A stretch of DNA of 64,000 nucleotides, from positions 21,738,399 to 21,802,398 of the forward strand of contig NC_064544.1 of assembly GCF_023856365.1 (NCBI RefSeq), read 5' to 3'. Shown here in pieces: positions 10,181-20,547 of this stretch. Under the pieces are notes generated by a model that searched no databases, had not been told where the DNA came from, and saw nothing but the letters and a program-made list of their open reading frames with translations. The DNA comes from Brienomyrus brachyistius (taxonomy: Eukaryota; Chordata; Actinopteri; Osteoglossiformes; Mormyridae). Numbering within the stretch: the stretch's first letter is position 1; the number at the start of each line of letters is the position of its first letter. Made by a program: the position numbers and the translations under genes.

Positions 10181-13180
10181 TCATTCATGAATTTCAATCT
10201 GCTAGTTACCATAAAAGAATGCTTGGGGTTAAGTTACATTATTGTTGGCTGGAAGGCCACTTAAGGTATCAGAGCTGGCCGTCTTGGATGTCACTGCTAA
10301 TCCCCCCATTAGAAGTGCAGGGGTGGTGGGGGGGGGGGGGGGGGGGGGGGGGGCTGTGGCTGTTGTCAGAGAGGCTGCCAAAAATGATGCTTCCAAATCT
10401 GTGGATGGAAAACGACGCATCACAGGGAAGTTAAAATTCACAATGAGATTGCTTACAGGCTAATACAGGAAAACTTCTCCAAGGCCTAGTAGAGATCTGC
10501 TTTTCAGAGTCGAGGGAGCCTCCTTTGAGGCTTCTGGAGAGATGAGAAATCTGAGAAACGGAAGTTGGAATAAGACCCCCCACTCACACCCTGTATTGCT
10601 TTAGTTAGACTCAAGATCTTGTTATGTGATTGTTCATGCAGAGGCACCACAGATCGCTCAAACACCACATTTGTCCAGGAATAATGAAGGTGGAAGTTCA
10701 TGCTGGTTGAAATGCGCAGGAGAGCAAGACCTTTCCGTTTTGTTAATATACACTCATGTAGGTGGTTTGACCCCCAGTCACCCCCATATTGGTCTTCACA
10801 CTGCGCCTTTTTATCTAGGCCTTTTGCGTACATGTTGACCTCGGTTTTACGAACTTCACTATGTCAAAATGATACTGTGTCTACACTCGGCAGGTGTCAA
10901 ATACTAATAAGGGAATAGTAATCATTTTATACATCTACAGCATGTTCACGGCTAGGACCACAATTAACAGCAACATTACCTTTAGCATTAGCCTTACATT
11001 TTATAAATAATGAATGGTCAATTGCGATTCTAATCACATGAAGGCACACTCAGGGCAGTGGAACTACACATAGAGATTTCAGACAGACTTGAAACAGCTG
11101 ATTAATCATTCTCTCTGTAATTAACAGCACACTTTAGGGTTAGCTATCTGGAGGCACACACAATTGGGATGTTTTGAACAAGAAAGAGAGATAATTACAA
11201 AAAATCCTAAGAGGAAATTGAGGAGTAAACACCATTGGGAACCTGCTGTAAAGTTAAATGACATGCATTTTAAACTGTATGCAATGATTAAATGCTAATT
11301 AAAATGCCAAGGTGGCAAAACACGCTCTCAGTTGTTATTTGCAAATTAACTGGAAAGTCCAGCTATAAAAGTCTATCAAATGCATTACATTTATGCAGGG
11401 AGTATGAAGGCTGTTGGCACCATTTCTTCAGCTGTCAATATGTATGAGGGCTAACGTCCCAGCTGTACAGTAAATACAGCCCCCCCTCCAACCCCCCACC
11501 CGCTGCGGCTTCACAGGCAATGCCTTGACAGGCGATACGTCAACAGAGTGACACCTTCGGTAATCCCACAAGAGAGCCTATAACTGTGGTTATTTAACCT
11601 GGCTGATATCATGACTAAAGTCACCTGACAGATGAGGTCGTGTCACACATATCATTACCAGTAGCAAGAAAAGCTATTATTATCATCATGAGAAATACAG
11701 AATTCCCAGAGCAATATTTTTCACTATAGCATATGCAATGACGGTCAGCCAGTAAGTGAAATTAAGATATACAGTCTTCAGTAAAAAATCTTGAGTGTTT
11801 TTCTCTGAATCTAGGTGTGAATGAAGGCAACACGTGGAATAAGGTCAACTCAAATAACCGACAAGCCCTATGCCTGAAGCCCCACTGGCTCATTTTATAA
11901 AGCCAGAATAATAAGTTTGCCTTCAGCTGCTGTCTGTGTGCTTCTGATGTGGAACTGCTCCAAGCTCCCAGCACTTGATTTCTAAAGAGCAGCAATGAGA
12001 TACGTGACAAGCCGGAGAGGAAGTCTTAGAGCCAGACAGGATGTCATGGTATTGGAGTCACATGTGAGAATGCCTCGTTACACAATTATGCTCTGTGCTG
12101 TGAGCATCGCTAAGGTGTAGCAGCTAATGGAGGCCGCTGCTTCGAGGAGCACATCACCTGGCCATGGCGATCCATAACAGCGGGACTGCGCTCTCTAGTA
12201 CATTTCACAGGTTTCATTGACTGATAAGGCTTTTTTTGGACTGTTCAACAACCACTACATTCTGTTATTGTCTACAATGGTAAAAACCTAAACAGTATAC
12301 TGCGTTGCTGTTTGTTTAAACATGCTGACCACAATGCTAATATTGATTCTGGGTTTGTTTTTGGTCTGTGAGCACGTGTTCAGGGTCATAATTCGCTCCC
12401 TACACTGGGAAATTTACACATTTAATGCCAGATAAGAAACCTCTATAGTTTCCCGATTAGAGGTGCATCTGTTTAGGGGGGAGGGGGGTAAGAATTCCTA
12501 GGTTGTTGTGGTAGATTTGCCCTGTGTGCTTCCCCAACCTATTTGGGGGGCAGCTCATACCTACAGCTACTAGTCAATGCCTGATAATCAAGTACCTGCC
12601 CATCAGTATTCTTACAAATCAAACTCCTTACAGTTGCCCCCCCCCCCCATGGATATCCATGGCTTCAGTAACCCCAGTTTTTCCACTGCAAAAAGCACCA
12701 TACTTTAGGTACTTTCCCTTTTCCACTGACTTCTAGTCAAGTTCCAGTACCGTAAGTGCTAAACCAGCTGGGGTACTTCTTTGGAACTTTGTTACTTTGG
12801 GGTGGAACTTTAAATGCTTTCTTTGTCGATTGTTTATGCGAATAGTCTTCCGCTGAAGTGCAATAAAAACGCTGCCTTGTAAGCAGTTACGAACTGCAAC
12901 GATAAATGAAGTTTAAAAAAAAAATTGATCAGAATCTGGTCGGAAGAATAGATGCAGCAGAAAGAACAGGATGACATGAAAAGAATTTTCAAAAACATTC
13001 TGTTTAATATACTAGGACAGCATATATGAGATAATCTATAAAAGGAAGAATAATTAAAATCACAAAACTAGCTAAGGTTTTTTTTCTATGACAGAGTAAA
13101 AATGTTTTGGCAAAACTTAAATTCCCTGCACTATAATGTCAGTACAGAAATGAAGCTAAGAAAAAGCCTGAAAGAAAAAG
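10181..13180. other. Gene-free stretch with poly-G and poly-C tracts
   Basis: A run of 26 G lies at 10328-10353. A poly-C run of about 13 bases lies near 12637-12648. The segment around 12655-12905 (TTTTCCACTGCAAAAAGC onward) resembles a fish repeat I have seen before but cannot name, and no second copy is in the window. No gene is recognisable. Confidence 0.45.
10328..10353. repeat. Poly-G tract of 26 bases
   Basis: An uninterrupted run of 26 G on the plus strand. Poly-Gly and poly-Ala open frames crossing it are compositional artefacts. Such a run can fold into G-quadruplexes and is also a typical site of assembly length error. Confidence 0.95.
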
Positions 13181-13186
13181 AACTCT

Positions 13187-13641
13187 CGGGGTCAGGGCGC
13201 AGACAGAGTGGCCCTCTCAGGGCGGGGTTTCCGGAGAGGGGCCATAGAGGCCCACTCTGGGCCAGGCTCTGGGGGCTCAAGGGGGGTGTGTGCAGCCTCT
13301 CCTGGGTTGGCCTATGGAAAATCAGGAGAAGTGGGTGCGGCACCTCCCAGGCAGGTCTTAGGCTTTATTAAACAAAACAGGGTTATGGGACAAATGGGAC
13401 CACAAGCGGTGGAAATGGGAAGGTTTGGGCTGGGAAGGGCACCGGCAACAGGAGGATTGACCTTGATAACTGAACTGGGGAAAACGGGACTGGACTTACA
13501 AGGGACTGATACGATTCAGGTGACCACATTAAGATTGGGGGTAAAGAACAAGATGCTGCTGGGAACCAGCAGGAGGGTTCCAGATGACTAGCAGCGACCC
13601 CTGCTGGTCATACTGGGGGATGGACAGGACAGGGCGTGACA
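13187..13641 (-). mobile_element. LTR-like relic
   Basis: Read on the minus strand, the segment begins TGTCACGCCCTGTCC, the same opening as the solo LTR family elsewhere in the window, and has an AATAAAGCC polyadenylation-like signal midway (plus strand GGCTTTATT near 13360). It also carries a small hairpin, GACTAGCAG with CTGCTGGTC, near 13586-13609. I found no clear 3' end and no matching target-site duplication. Confidence 0.35.
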
Positions 13642-14226
13642 CGTTTCACAGTGCACAATGTTGGACAACAAAGACGTGACTTTTATACAAGCGGAGAGCT
13701 CAGTCATCATAGCAACCCGGCACAGCAAACGTGGAGGTCAGAAGACACCAGGGATGATACAAAGGACAAATAATGCTGTCGTTACAAGCACAGGAGCACA
13801 AATGCAGACTGGACTGAAAATCCAGCCGTTTCAATTCTCAGAGCTTCTGCTCTACAATTCCTGCATTTTTAAGAAGAAACATTCAGCGACATAGAAACCA
13901 GCTTGGCCTCAGTGTCTCACAGCCCTTACTACTCGTACTTGCCTTCACACTCAAAAAAAAAAAAAAAAAAACATTACTCATATGCTATACTCCAGACATG
14001 CAGGGAGCAATATTAAGTTGTGTCTTACCGGTCTTCATCTAATATCAAAATCATGCTGAGCTTATGTTAGGGTAGTTCTAGTGTATTGGAAGCACAGCAA
14101 AAAAGGAGTACTGTACAGGACACCAAATAGTCCAACAAACACTGAACAAAGGAGACTTTACCCAGGAGAACTAATATGTTTCATATGTAAACTTTAGGTT
14201 ATAGAAGATTCCCTGGATGGGAACAT

Positions 14227-14715
14227 TGTCAGGACTGGATGGAGGGAAGGTGTGAAAATTCATATGCAGCTTGAGGGAATAGAAAGGGACTTTATTGGTG
14301 AACACAAAAACCCACATTGAAACTGAAAGACCATGAGGGGTGAAAAAAAGAGGCGGAGAAGATAAGTCAGAAGGGACAAGGGCTGACCTGAACACAGGGA
14401 ATAGTTGGGGACCAGGAACAGAAACAATAAAATATGTGAGGGAACAAAGGCAAAGCACTAACGCTAACGCTAATGCTAATCAACAAAGGAATATGGCAAG
14501 GGCAAGCACATATACATTATTATGCTTCCAAGTTGCTTAATTATATACACTAATGGTGAGTGCAGGCCATAACAAGTAACCAAACACTAGGGATCACATG
14601 AAGTAGGGAGCAGATGAGGGTAATTAGGAACAAAAGCAGAGAAAACAGGATGACCAGCAGAGACCTCTGCTGACCAATGGGAATAGAACAGTACAGACAG
14701 AGACAAATTCAAATA
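14227..14715 (-). mobile_element. LTR-like relic
   Basis: The minus strand ends with CCAGTCCTGACA at 14227 and has an AATAAAGTCCC signal (plus GGGACTTTATT near 14287) about 60 bases before it, with a TATATAAT box (plus ATTATATA) near 14540. That order, TATA then AATAAA then a CA terminus, is what an LTR shows. The 5' boundary is unresolved and no target-site duplication was found. Confidence 0.35.
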
Positions 14716-14720
14716 GGTGT

Positions 14721-15742
14721 GGCTGTGGAGGACAGCTTTAGTAATTTGTAACAGTATTAGAATGTATACTTTTGACATATTATAAAAAACTAGCATTAAA
14801 TAATACAACTTTCTACACAATATATTGGGTAGTATTCTAGCATTTACTCTATGAGTAGACAGATTCTTAAGTATAGGTGTTTTCCAGATTAACCCTTAGA
14901 GTCAAAACATTTATCATTATGCCTCTACTCATCCTTGACAGTAACAATAGATCTTTATATACTTTAATAATATGGGGCTTAAGCTAAAGGAACATGATAC
15001 TTAAGGGAGTCACACAGGAGCAGATCCAGTCATGAAGTTCATTTCCAAAGTCCAAATTGTAAACCTAAAAGTCGAAGCCAGTTATTGATCAGTCAATCGC
15101 ATTTTTTGAGGATGATCCACAATCGTAATCAGGCAATACAAGTAAGAGTTAATCACAGAATGGTGAAAAACAGCACATAACTCCCAAATATGTGAGTTTG
15201 AAACTTGATTAGGATCACAGAGGTATATCCCACTAATGACTTTTTGTTCTAGGAACATTTTCTTAATGTTACGATTAAGTTACAGAAAAGTTTGAAGCGT
15301 TCAGTTTCCTGATATTCTCAGAATGTTACCCCACGACTACAACCAAGACTAATAATATTTAAGAAAAGAACGAAGGATAAGGAGAAGCAGTAGGAAACAC
15401 TAACCCTTTACATCTCAAAGGTCATGGGTTCAAGGCTGGATTGTATATTTGCAGTTTACACATACAACACTTTTATTAAATAATACTTTATTATAAAACC
15501 AGTTCTTTCAACATTAATTGCATTAAAAGTATGTTCAGTTAATAATGTTATTTGTTAAAATGTACAATGTGAAAATAATATTCCATTACTGTCACAGTAA
15601 CAACATTCTCTGGCAACTTTGAGAAGTCCTTCACATAACGCTGGCTAAAGTTTTGGGAGCACTCCCTGTTAGCTGGGTACGTGCCATAGCACTGCAGCAT
15701 AGCTTAAAACAATAGAGCAACTGGAAGAATCCATTGAACATT
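14721..15742. other. Gene-free AT-rich stretch
   Basis: No gene or recognisable repeat. Open frames are short and random. Confidence 0.5.
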
Positions 15743-15747
15743 GGGTG

Positions 15748-16002
15748 TGTCATGCCCTGCTCGTCCGATCCTCGTGTGCCACGCCCCCTCCCTACCTCGT
15801 GTGGAATCCCCATGTTTACCAGTTGTTTCTCCTTGTTGTTGATTAGTTCAATGTATTTAAGTCTGTGTTAGGTATGTTTTCCCCAGTCCGGTCATTAACA
15901 TGTTTCATCTTTCTGAGTGTTTTAGACCTGAATCAATCCCACGTTACCCGACTCCACGGCTTATGTCTTGCTTCCCTGGTCCGTGTCCTGGCAACCATAA
16001 CA
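15748..16002 (+). mobile_element. Solo LTR, copy 1, with GGGTG target duplication
   Basis: The 255-bp element begins TGTCATGCCC, ends ACCATAACA, and is flanked on both sides by GGGTG (15743-15747 and 16003-16007). A TATTTAA box sits at about 15854-15860. It shares the blocks CTCGTCCG, CCTCGTGTG and GCCACGCCCCC with the copies at 23770 and 41732. The 5-bp duplication, TG...CA termini and promoter signal fit a solo LTR left by recombination between the two LTRs of a retrotransposon. No internal coding region is present. Confidence 0.75.
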
Positions 16003-16381
16003 GGGTGAGGGAGCTACAGTAGGAACCTATTTTTAATCTTTTATTGTTGCACATTGGATAACAGATTCATACTGACTATTATATGTCTGATTGATGTGAT
16101 TAGTTAATCGCTTCGGGTATCTGGTATCAGATATGAGGGCTGATTATAGGCAATAGAGTATCAGAGCACATTAATGTAGCATGCAGTGCCAGTCCAGATT
16201 TCTTGATTCTAAAAAAGCTGTGAATTGTTTCTCGGCTTTTAAACCATTACCACTTCACCATCCTTTTGTTAATGAAGCACAAATACCACTAAATTTGATA
16301 ATTACACAAAATGGAATTAGCCTGTTTGAATTAAAAGAAAAAATTGCATGTTTTTAGTCTGTTTTGAATCATATGCAAATA

Positions 16382-16692
16382 CAGAAGCTCCTCTACTTAC
16401 GAACATTCAACTTACGAACTTTCAGACATACGAACGAAGAGGAATCTAAGTCCAAATTTCCTTGGCTCCCGTTTCCTGATCGCAACATTATTTTTTTTTC
16501 TGCGCACCAATTCCGCCCAGTACGACTTCTGGCCGCTACTCCCTCCACGCAGCAGCGTAGCGTGCGTACTCCCAGCATCCTAGTTCTTAGTATTTGCGTA
16601 TACCCTTAAAACGATGTTGAATGACTTACGAACATTTCAAGTTACGAATGACCGTTTGGAACGTATCTCGTCCGCAAGTAGAGGAGTGTCTG
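16382..16692. mobile_element. Mariner-type MITE flanked by TA
   Basis: The ends CAGAAGCTCCTCTACTTACG and (inverted) CAGACACTCCTCTACTTGCG match over most of 20 bases, and TA lies directly outside each end (16380-16381 and 16693-16694). Further inside, the two arms both carry diverged copies of TTACGAACATTCAA. At 311 bp with no coding capacity it is non-autonomous. TA duplication and CAGNNNC-type ends fit the Tc1/mariner superfamily. Confidence 0.65.
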
Positions 16693-16694
16693 TA

Positions 16695-17206
16695 ATCTCA
16701 GTGCCTCTGAAACTGGGCATTTTGGCTGTAATAACATCACGAATGGGTAAGGATTATGCTAAATTAGACCTTATTTTATTGGCCCATGTAAATGCATGGA
16801 ATATGATTGTGAGATAATTTCTGTGCATTCTGAAGACGAGAAATTTACCTGGCAACTTTCACCAGAGCACATCTAAATAACAGCACTCAGTAAAAACAAG
16901 TGCCTAAATCATTTTAATGCATCACACCACCATACTTCACTTTGGACAAAAGTGTCTGCAAAAAAAACATAAATGTAAGGTCACATGCATTAACAAGGTA
17001 GGGACACTGTTGTTATTCCTCAAAAAACAAAGTACACATTAACAAAAGGAAACTTTCAAAGATAACAATGCGTAATATAATGCATGTATTATGGGTGTAG
17101 TCACAAGTCAGGTATAACAGGGTTTATATAAATTTTGCAGTTAAATGTACAGTTTATCTTTCAATAATTGTGAGGGAGTCATTCATATTTTAAGGGTCCT
17201 TTGGAA
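16695..17206. other. Gene-free stretch
   Basis: AT-rich; nothing recognisable. Confidence 0.5.
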
Positions 17207-17590
<384 letters not shown>

Positions 17591-17712
17591 CAAAGGTACA
17601 TTTTTACAAACAAGCTACAATTTATGGAGATTCGATCCTTTAAAAATTTTGACTGTCATGTTACAATACTGCATGTCCAGAAGATTAACTACTAACTCTA
17701 GCATTCAAAGTA

Positions 17713-19318
17713 CAGTGGCTTGCAAAAGTATTCGGCCCCCTTGAACTTTTCCACATTTTGTCACATTACAGCCAAGAACATGAATCAATTTCATTGGAAT
17801 TCCACGTGAAAGACCAATACAAAGTGGTGTACACGTGAGAAGTGGAACGAAAATCATACATGATTCCAAAATTTTTTTACAAATAAATAACTGCAAAGTG
17901 GGGTGTGCGTAATTATTCAGCCCCCTTTGGTCTGAGTGCAGTCAGTTGCCCATAGACATTGCCTGATGAGTACTAATGACTAAATAGAGTGCACCTGTGT
18001 GTAATCTAATGTCAGTACAAATACAGCTGCTCTGTGACGGCCTCAGAGGTTGTCTAAGAGAATATTGGGAGCAACAACACCATGTAGTCCAAAGAACACA
18101 CCAGACAGGTCAGGGATAAAGTTATTGAGAAATTTAAAGCAGGCTTAGGCTACAAAAAGATTTCCAAAGCCCTGAACATCCCATGGAGCACTGTTCAAGC
18201 GATCATTCAGAAATGGAAGGAGTATGGCACAACTGTAAACCTACCAAGACAAGGCCGTCCACCTAAACTCACAGGCCGAACAAGGAGAGCGCTGATCAGA
18301 AATGCAGCCAAGAGGCCCATGGTGACTCTGGACGAGCTGCAGAGATCTACAGCTCAGGTGGGGGAATCTGTCCATAGGACAACTATTAGTCGTGCACTGC
18401 ACAAAGTTGGCCTTTATGGAAGAGTGGCAAGAAGAAAGCCATTTTTAACAGAAAACCATAAGAAGTCCCATTTGCAGTTTGCCACAAGCCATGTGGGGGA
18501 CACAGCAAACATGTGGAAGAAGGTGCTCTGGTCAGATGAGACCAAAATGGAACTTTTTGGCCAAAATGCAAAACGCTATGTGTGGCGGAAAACTAACACT
18601 GCACATCACTCTGAACACACCATCCCCACTGTCAAATATGGTGGTGGCAGCATCATGCTCTGGGGGTGCTTCTCTTCAGCAGGGACAGGGAAGCTGGTCA
18701 GAGTTGATGGGAAGATGGATGGAGCCAAATACAGGGCAATCTTGGAATAAAACCTCTTGGAGTCTGCAAAAGACTTGAGACTGGGGCAGAGGTTCACCTT
18801 CCAGCAGGACAACGACCCTAAACATAAAGCCAAGGCAACAATGGAATGGTTCAAAACAAAACATATCCATGTGTTAGAATGGCCCAGTCAAAGTCCAGAT
18901 CTAAATCCAATTGAGAATCTGTGGCAAGATCTGAAAACTGCTGTTCACAAATGCTGTCCATCTAATCTGACTGAGCTGGAGCTGTTTTGCAAAGAAGAAT
19001 GGGCAAGGATTTCAGTCTCTTGATGTGCAAAGCTGGTAGAGACATACCCTAAAAGACTGGCAGCTGTAATTGCAGCAAAAGGTGGTTCTACAAAGTATTG
19101 ACTCAGGGGGCTGAATAATTACGCACACCCCACTTTTCAGTTATTTATTTGTAAAAAATGTTTGGAATCATGTATGATTTTTGTTCCACTTCTCACGTGT
19201 ACACCACTTTGTATTGGTCTTTCACGTGGAATTCCAATAAAATTGATTCATGTTTGTGGCTGTAATGTGACAAAATGTGGAAAAGTTCAAGGGGGTCGAA
19301 TACCTTTGCAAGCCACTG
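17713..19318 (+). mobile_element. Complete Tc1-like transposon
   Basis: The 1606-bp element has long inverted repeats: CAGTGGCTTGCAAAAGTATT at the left and its near-perfect inverse at the right, matching over about 215 bases from each end (left to about 17926, right from about 19105). TA lies directly outside both ends (17711-17712 and 19319-19320), the target duplication of the Tc1/mariner superfamily. One transposase reading frame fills the middle. Arm similarity is high, with scattered single-base differences, so the insertion is fairly young or was recently mobile. The transposase carries three stop codons, so this copy cannot move by itself. Confidence 0.95.
18082..19101 (+). pseudogene. 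Tc1-like transposase, three in-frame stops
   Basis: From the ATG at 18082 to the TGA at 19099 the frame spans 339 codons, the usual length of a Tc1 transposase, with no frameshift. It is broken by stops at codon 2 (TAG, 18085), codon 223 (TAA, 18748) and codon 314 (TGA, 19021). In order are the paired helix-turn-helix region (KKISKALNIPWSTV near 30), the linker LPRQGRPPKLTGR, and the DDE core: D152 in WSDETKMELFG, D243 in [11 protein letters not shown] and E278 in [10 protein letters not shown], with 34 residues between the last two (DD34E). The enzyme would cut at the inverted repeats and insert at TA. Two stops look like C-to-T changes and one like G-to-T. All catalytic residues survive. 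Confidence 0.92.
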
Positions 19319-19322
19319 TATA

Positions 19323-19687
19323 ATATCCAGACTCTCTGTTAACAAGTCTGAGTCTTTCATTACTTTAAAAGCAAGTTTCTAATCATTGAAGTGAGAATTT
19401 CTTCTTGGAACAGGAAAAACGTGTTCAAACTTTCTACATGTCTGCTGTTGATCTTCATTTTTTCATAAATTGAACTAAAAAGTGCAACCTCAAATGTTCT
19501 AAATCTCTAAATATGAAACAGGAAGAGATGACTCTAATAAAAGTTTAAATGAAGAAATGGGGTTTATATTAATAAAACTGCTGAGAGATGTGAAAACGCC
19601 ACTTTGGAATTGTTTGTGAAGATCAGCATTCGACATCATACTAAGCTTCAATCACAGTGTGAAAAATGACAACATCTGCTATGATTT
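19323..19687. other. Gene-free stretch
   Basis: AT-rich sequence following the Tc1 element; nothing recognisable. Confidence 0.5.
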
Positions 19688-19795
19688 CTTCCCACGGTCC
19701 GAAGACATGGAGGCAGACTAATCAATGTCTCTAAATAAGCCACGGTGTGTGACTGTGTACTCAGTGATGGACTGGCACACCATACAGGGTGATAA
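19688..19795 (+). mobile_element. Diverged SINE middle fragment
   Basis: TTCCCACGGTCCGAAGACATGG, GACTAATCAATGTCTCTAAAT and GATGGACTGGCACACCATACAGGG follow the order of the body of the SINE at 19852 (CCCACAGTCCAAAAACATG, then GACTAATTGGAGTCACTA). Head and tail are missing. Confidence 0.5.
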
Positions 19796-19851
19796 GTTAT
19801 AAGTTCTCACCAGCATCAGTGATTAAAATATGCGTGGAAGATTTGTATGAC

Positions 19852-20210
19852 GGGTGGCATGGTGGTGCAGTGGTTAGCACTGTTGCCTCACACCTCTGGG
19901 ACCCGGGTTCGAGTCTCTGCCTGGGTCACATGTGTGCAGAGTTTGCATGTTCTCCCCATGTCGTCGTGGGGTTTCCTCCGGGTACTCCGGTTTCCCCCCA
20001 CAGTCCAAAAACATGCTGAGACTAATTGGAGTCACTACATTGTCCATAGGTGTGCATGTGTGAGTGGATGGTGTGTGAGTGTGCCCTGCGATGGGCTGGC
20101 CCCCCATCCTGGGTTGTTCCCTGCCTCGTGCCCATTGCTTCCGGGATAGGCTCCGGACCCCCCGCGACCCAATAGGATAAGCGGTTTGGAAAATGGATGG
20201 ATGGATGGAT
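19852..20210 (+). mobile_element. tRNA-derived SINE, full length
   Basis: The head has a tRNA-like A box (TGGTGCAGTGG) and B box (GGTTCGAGTCT), so RNA polymerase III could start here. The body contains TTTGCATGTTCTCCCC, GGTTTCCTCCGGGTACTCCG and CCCACAGTCCAAAAACATG. It ends GGATAAGCGGTTTGGAAAATG followed by (GATG)n, a tetranucleotide tail. Other copies lie at 17207, 20211, 44746 and 50791. No clear target duplication remains because its right end abuts an inverted copy. Confidence 0.85.
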
Positions 20211-20547
20211 TACTAAACCATGCATCCATTTCCTAAAACCACTTGTCCTATTCAGGTCATGGGGGGGGGGTCTGCAGCCTATCCTGGAGGCTATGGCCGC
20301 AAGACAGGGAACGACCCAGGATGGGGCACCAACCCACTGCAGAACACACTCACACATGCACACTAATAGACAGTTTGTTAACTCCCATCAGCCTCGGCAT
20401 ATTTTTGGACTGTGGGGGGAAACTGGAATTCCTAGAAGAAACCCCACAATGACAGGTGAACTCCACACAGAGAATCTCAGGAAAGACTTACCAGGTTCCA
20501 GAGTTGTGAGGTGATGGTGCTAGCCATTGGTCCACCATGCAACCCCG
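20211..20547 (-). mobile_element. tRNA-derived SINE, inverted and diverged
   Basis: The minus strand reads head (GGTTGCATGGTGGACCAATGG), body (CAGTCCAAAAATATGCCGAGG) and tail (GACAAGTGGTTTTAGGAAATGG). It is the same family as the element at 19852 but older. The two join tail to tail, so the DNA between about 20170 and 20250 can fold back on itself. Confidence 0.75.

Noticed and set aside
10219..10463. Open frames with poly-Gly or poly-Pro stretches
   Set aside because: They owe their length to the poly-G tract and have no coding signals.
12655..12905. A Harbinger-type MITE beginning TTTTCCACTGCAAAAAG
   Set aside because: I could not find inverted ends or a second copy in the window, so the call would rest on memory alone.
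14458..14482. CTAACG repeats that recall telomeric sequence
   Set aside because: Only four short units, not TTAGGG, and the motif also occurs inside the CA-embedded MITE.
13187..14715. A full LTR retrotransposon between two LTR-like relics
   Set aside because: Neither relic has a resolved pair of ends or target duplication, they do not match each other, and no gag or pol lies between.
19862..19925. tRNA gene with A and B boxes
   Set aside because: It is the head of a SINE: the acceptor stem does not pair and the same head recurs at 50791 and elsewhere.
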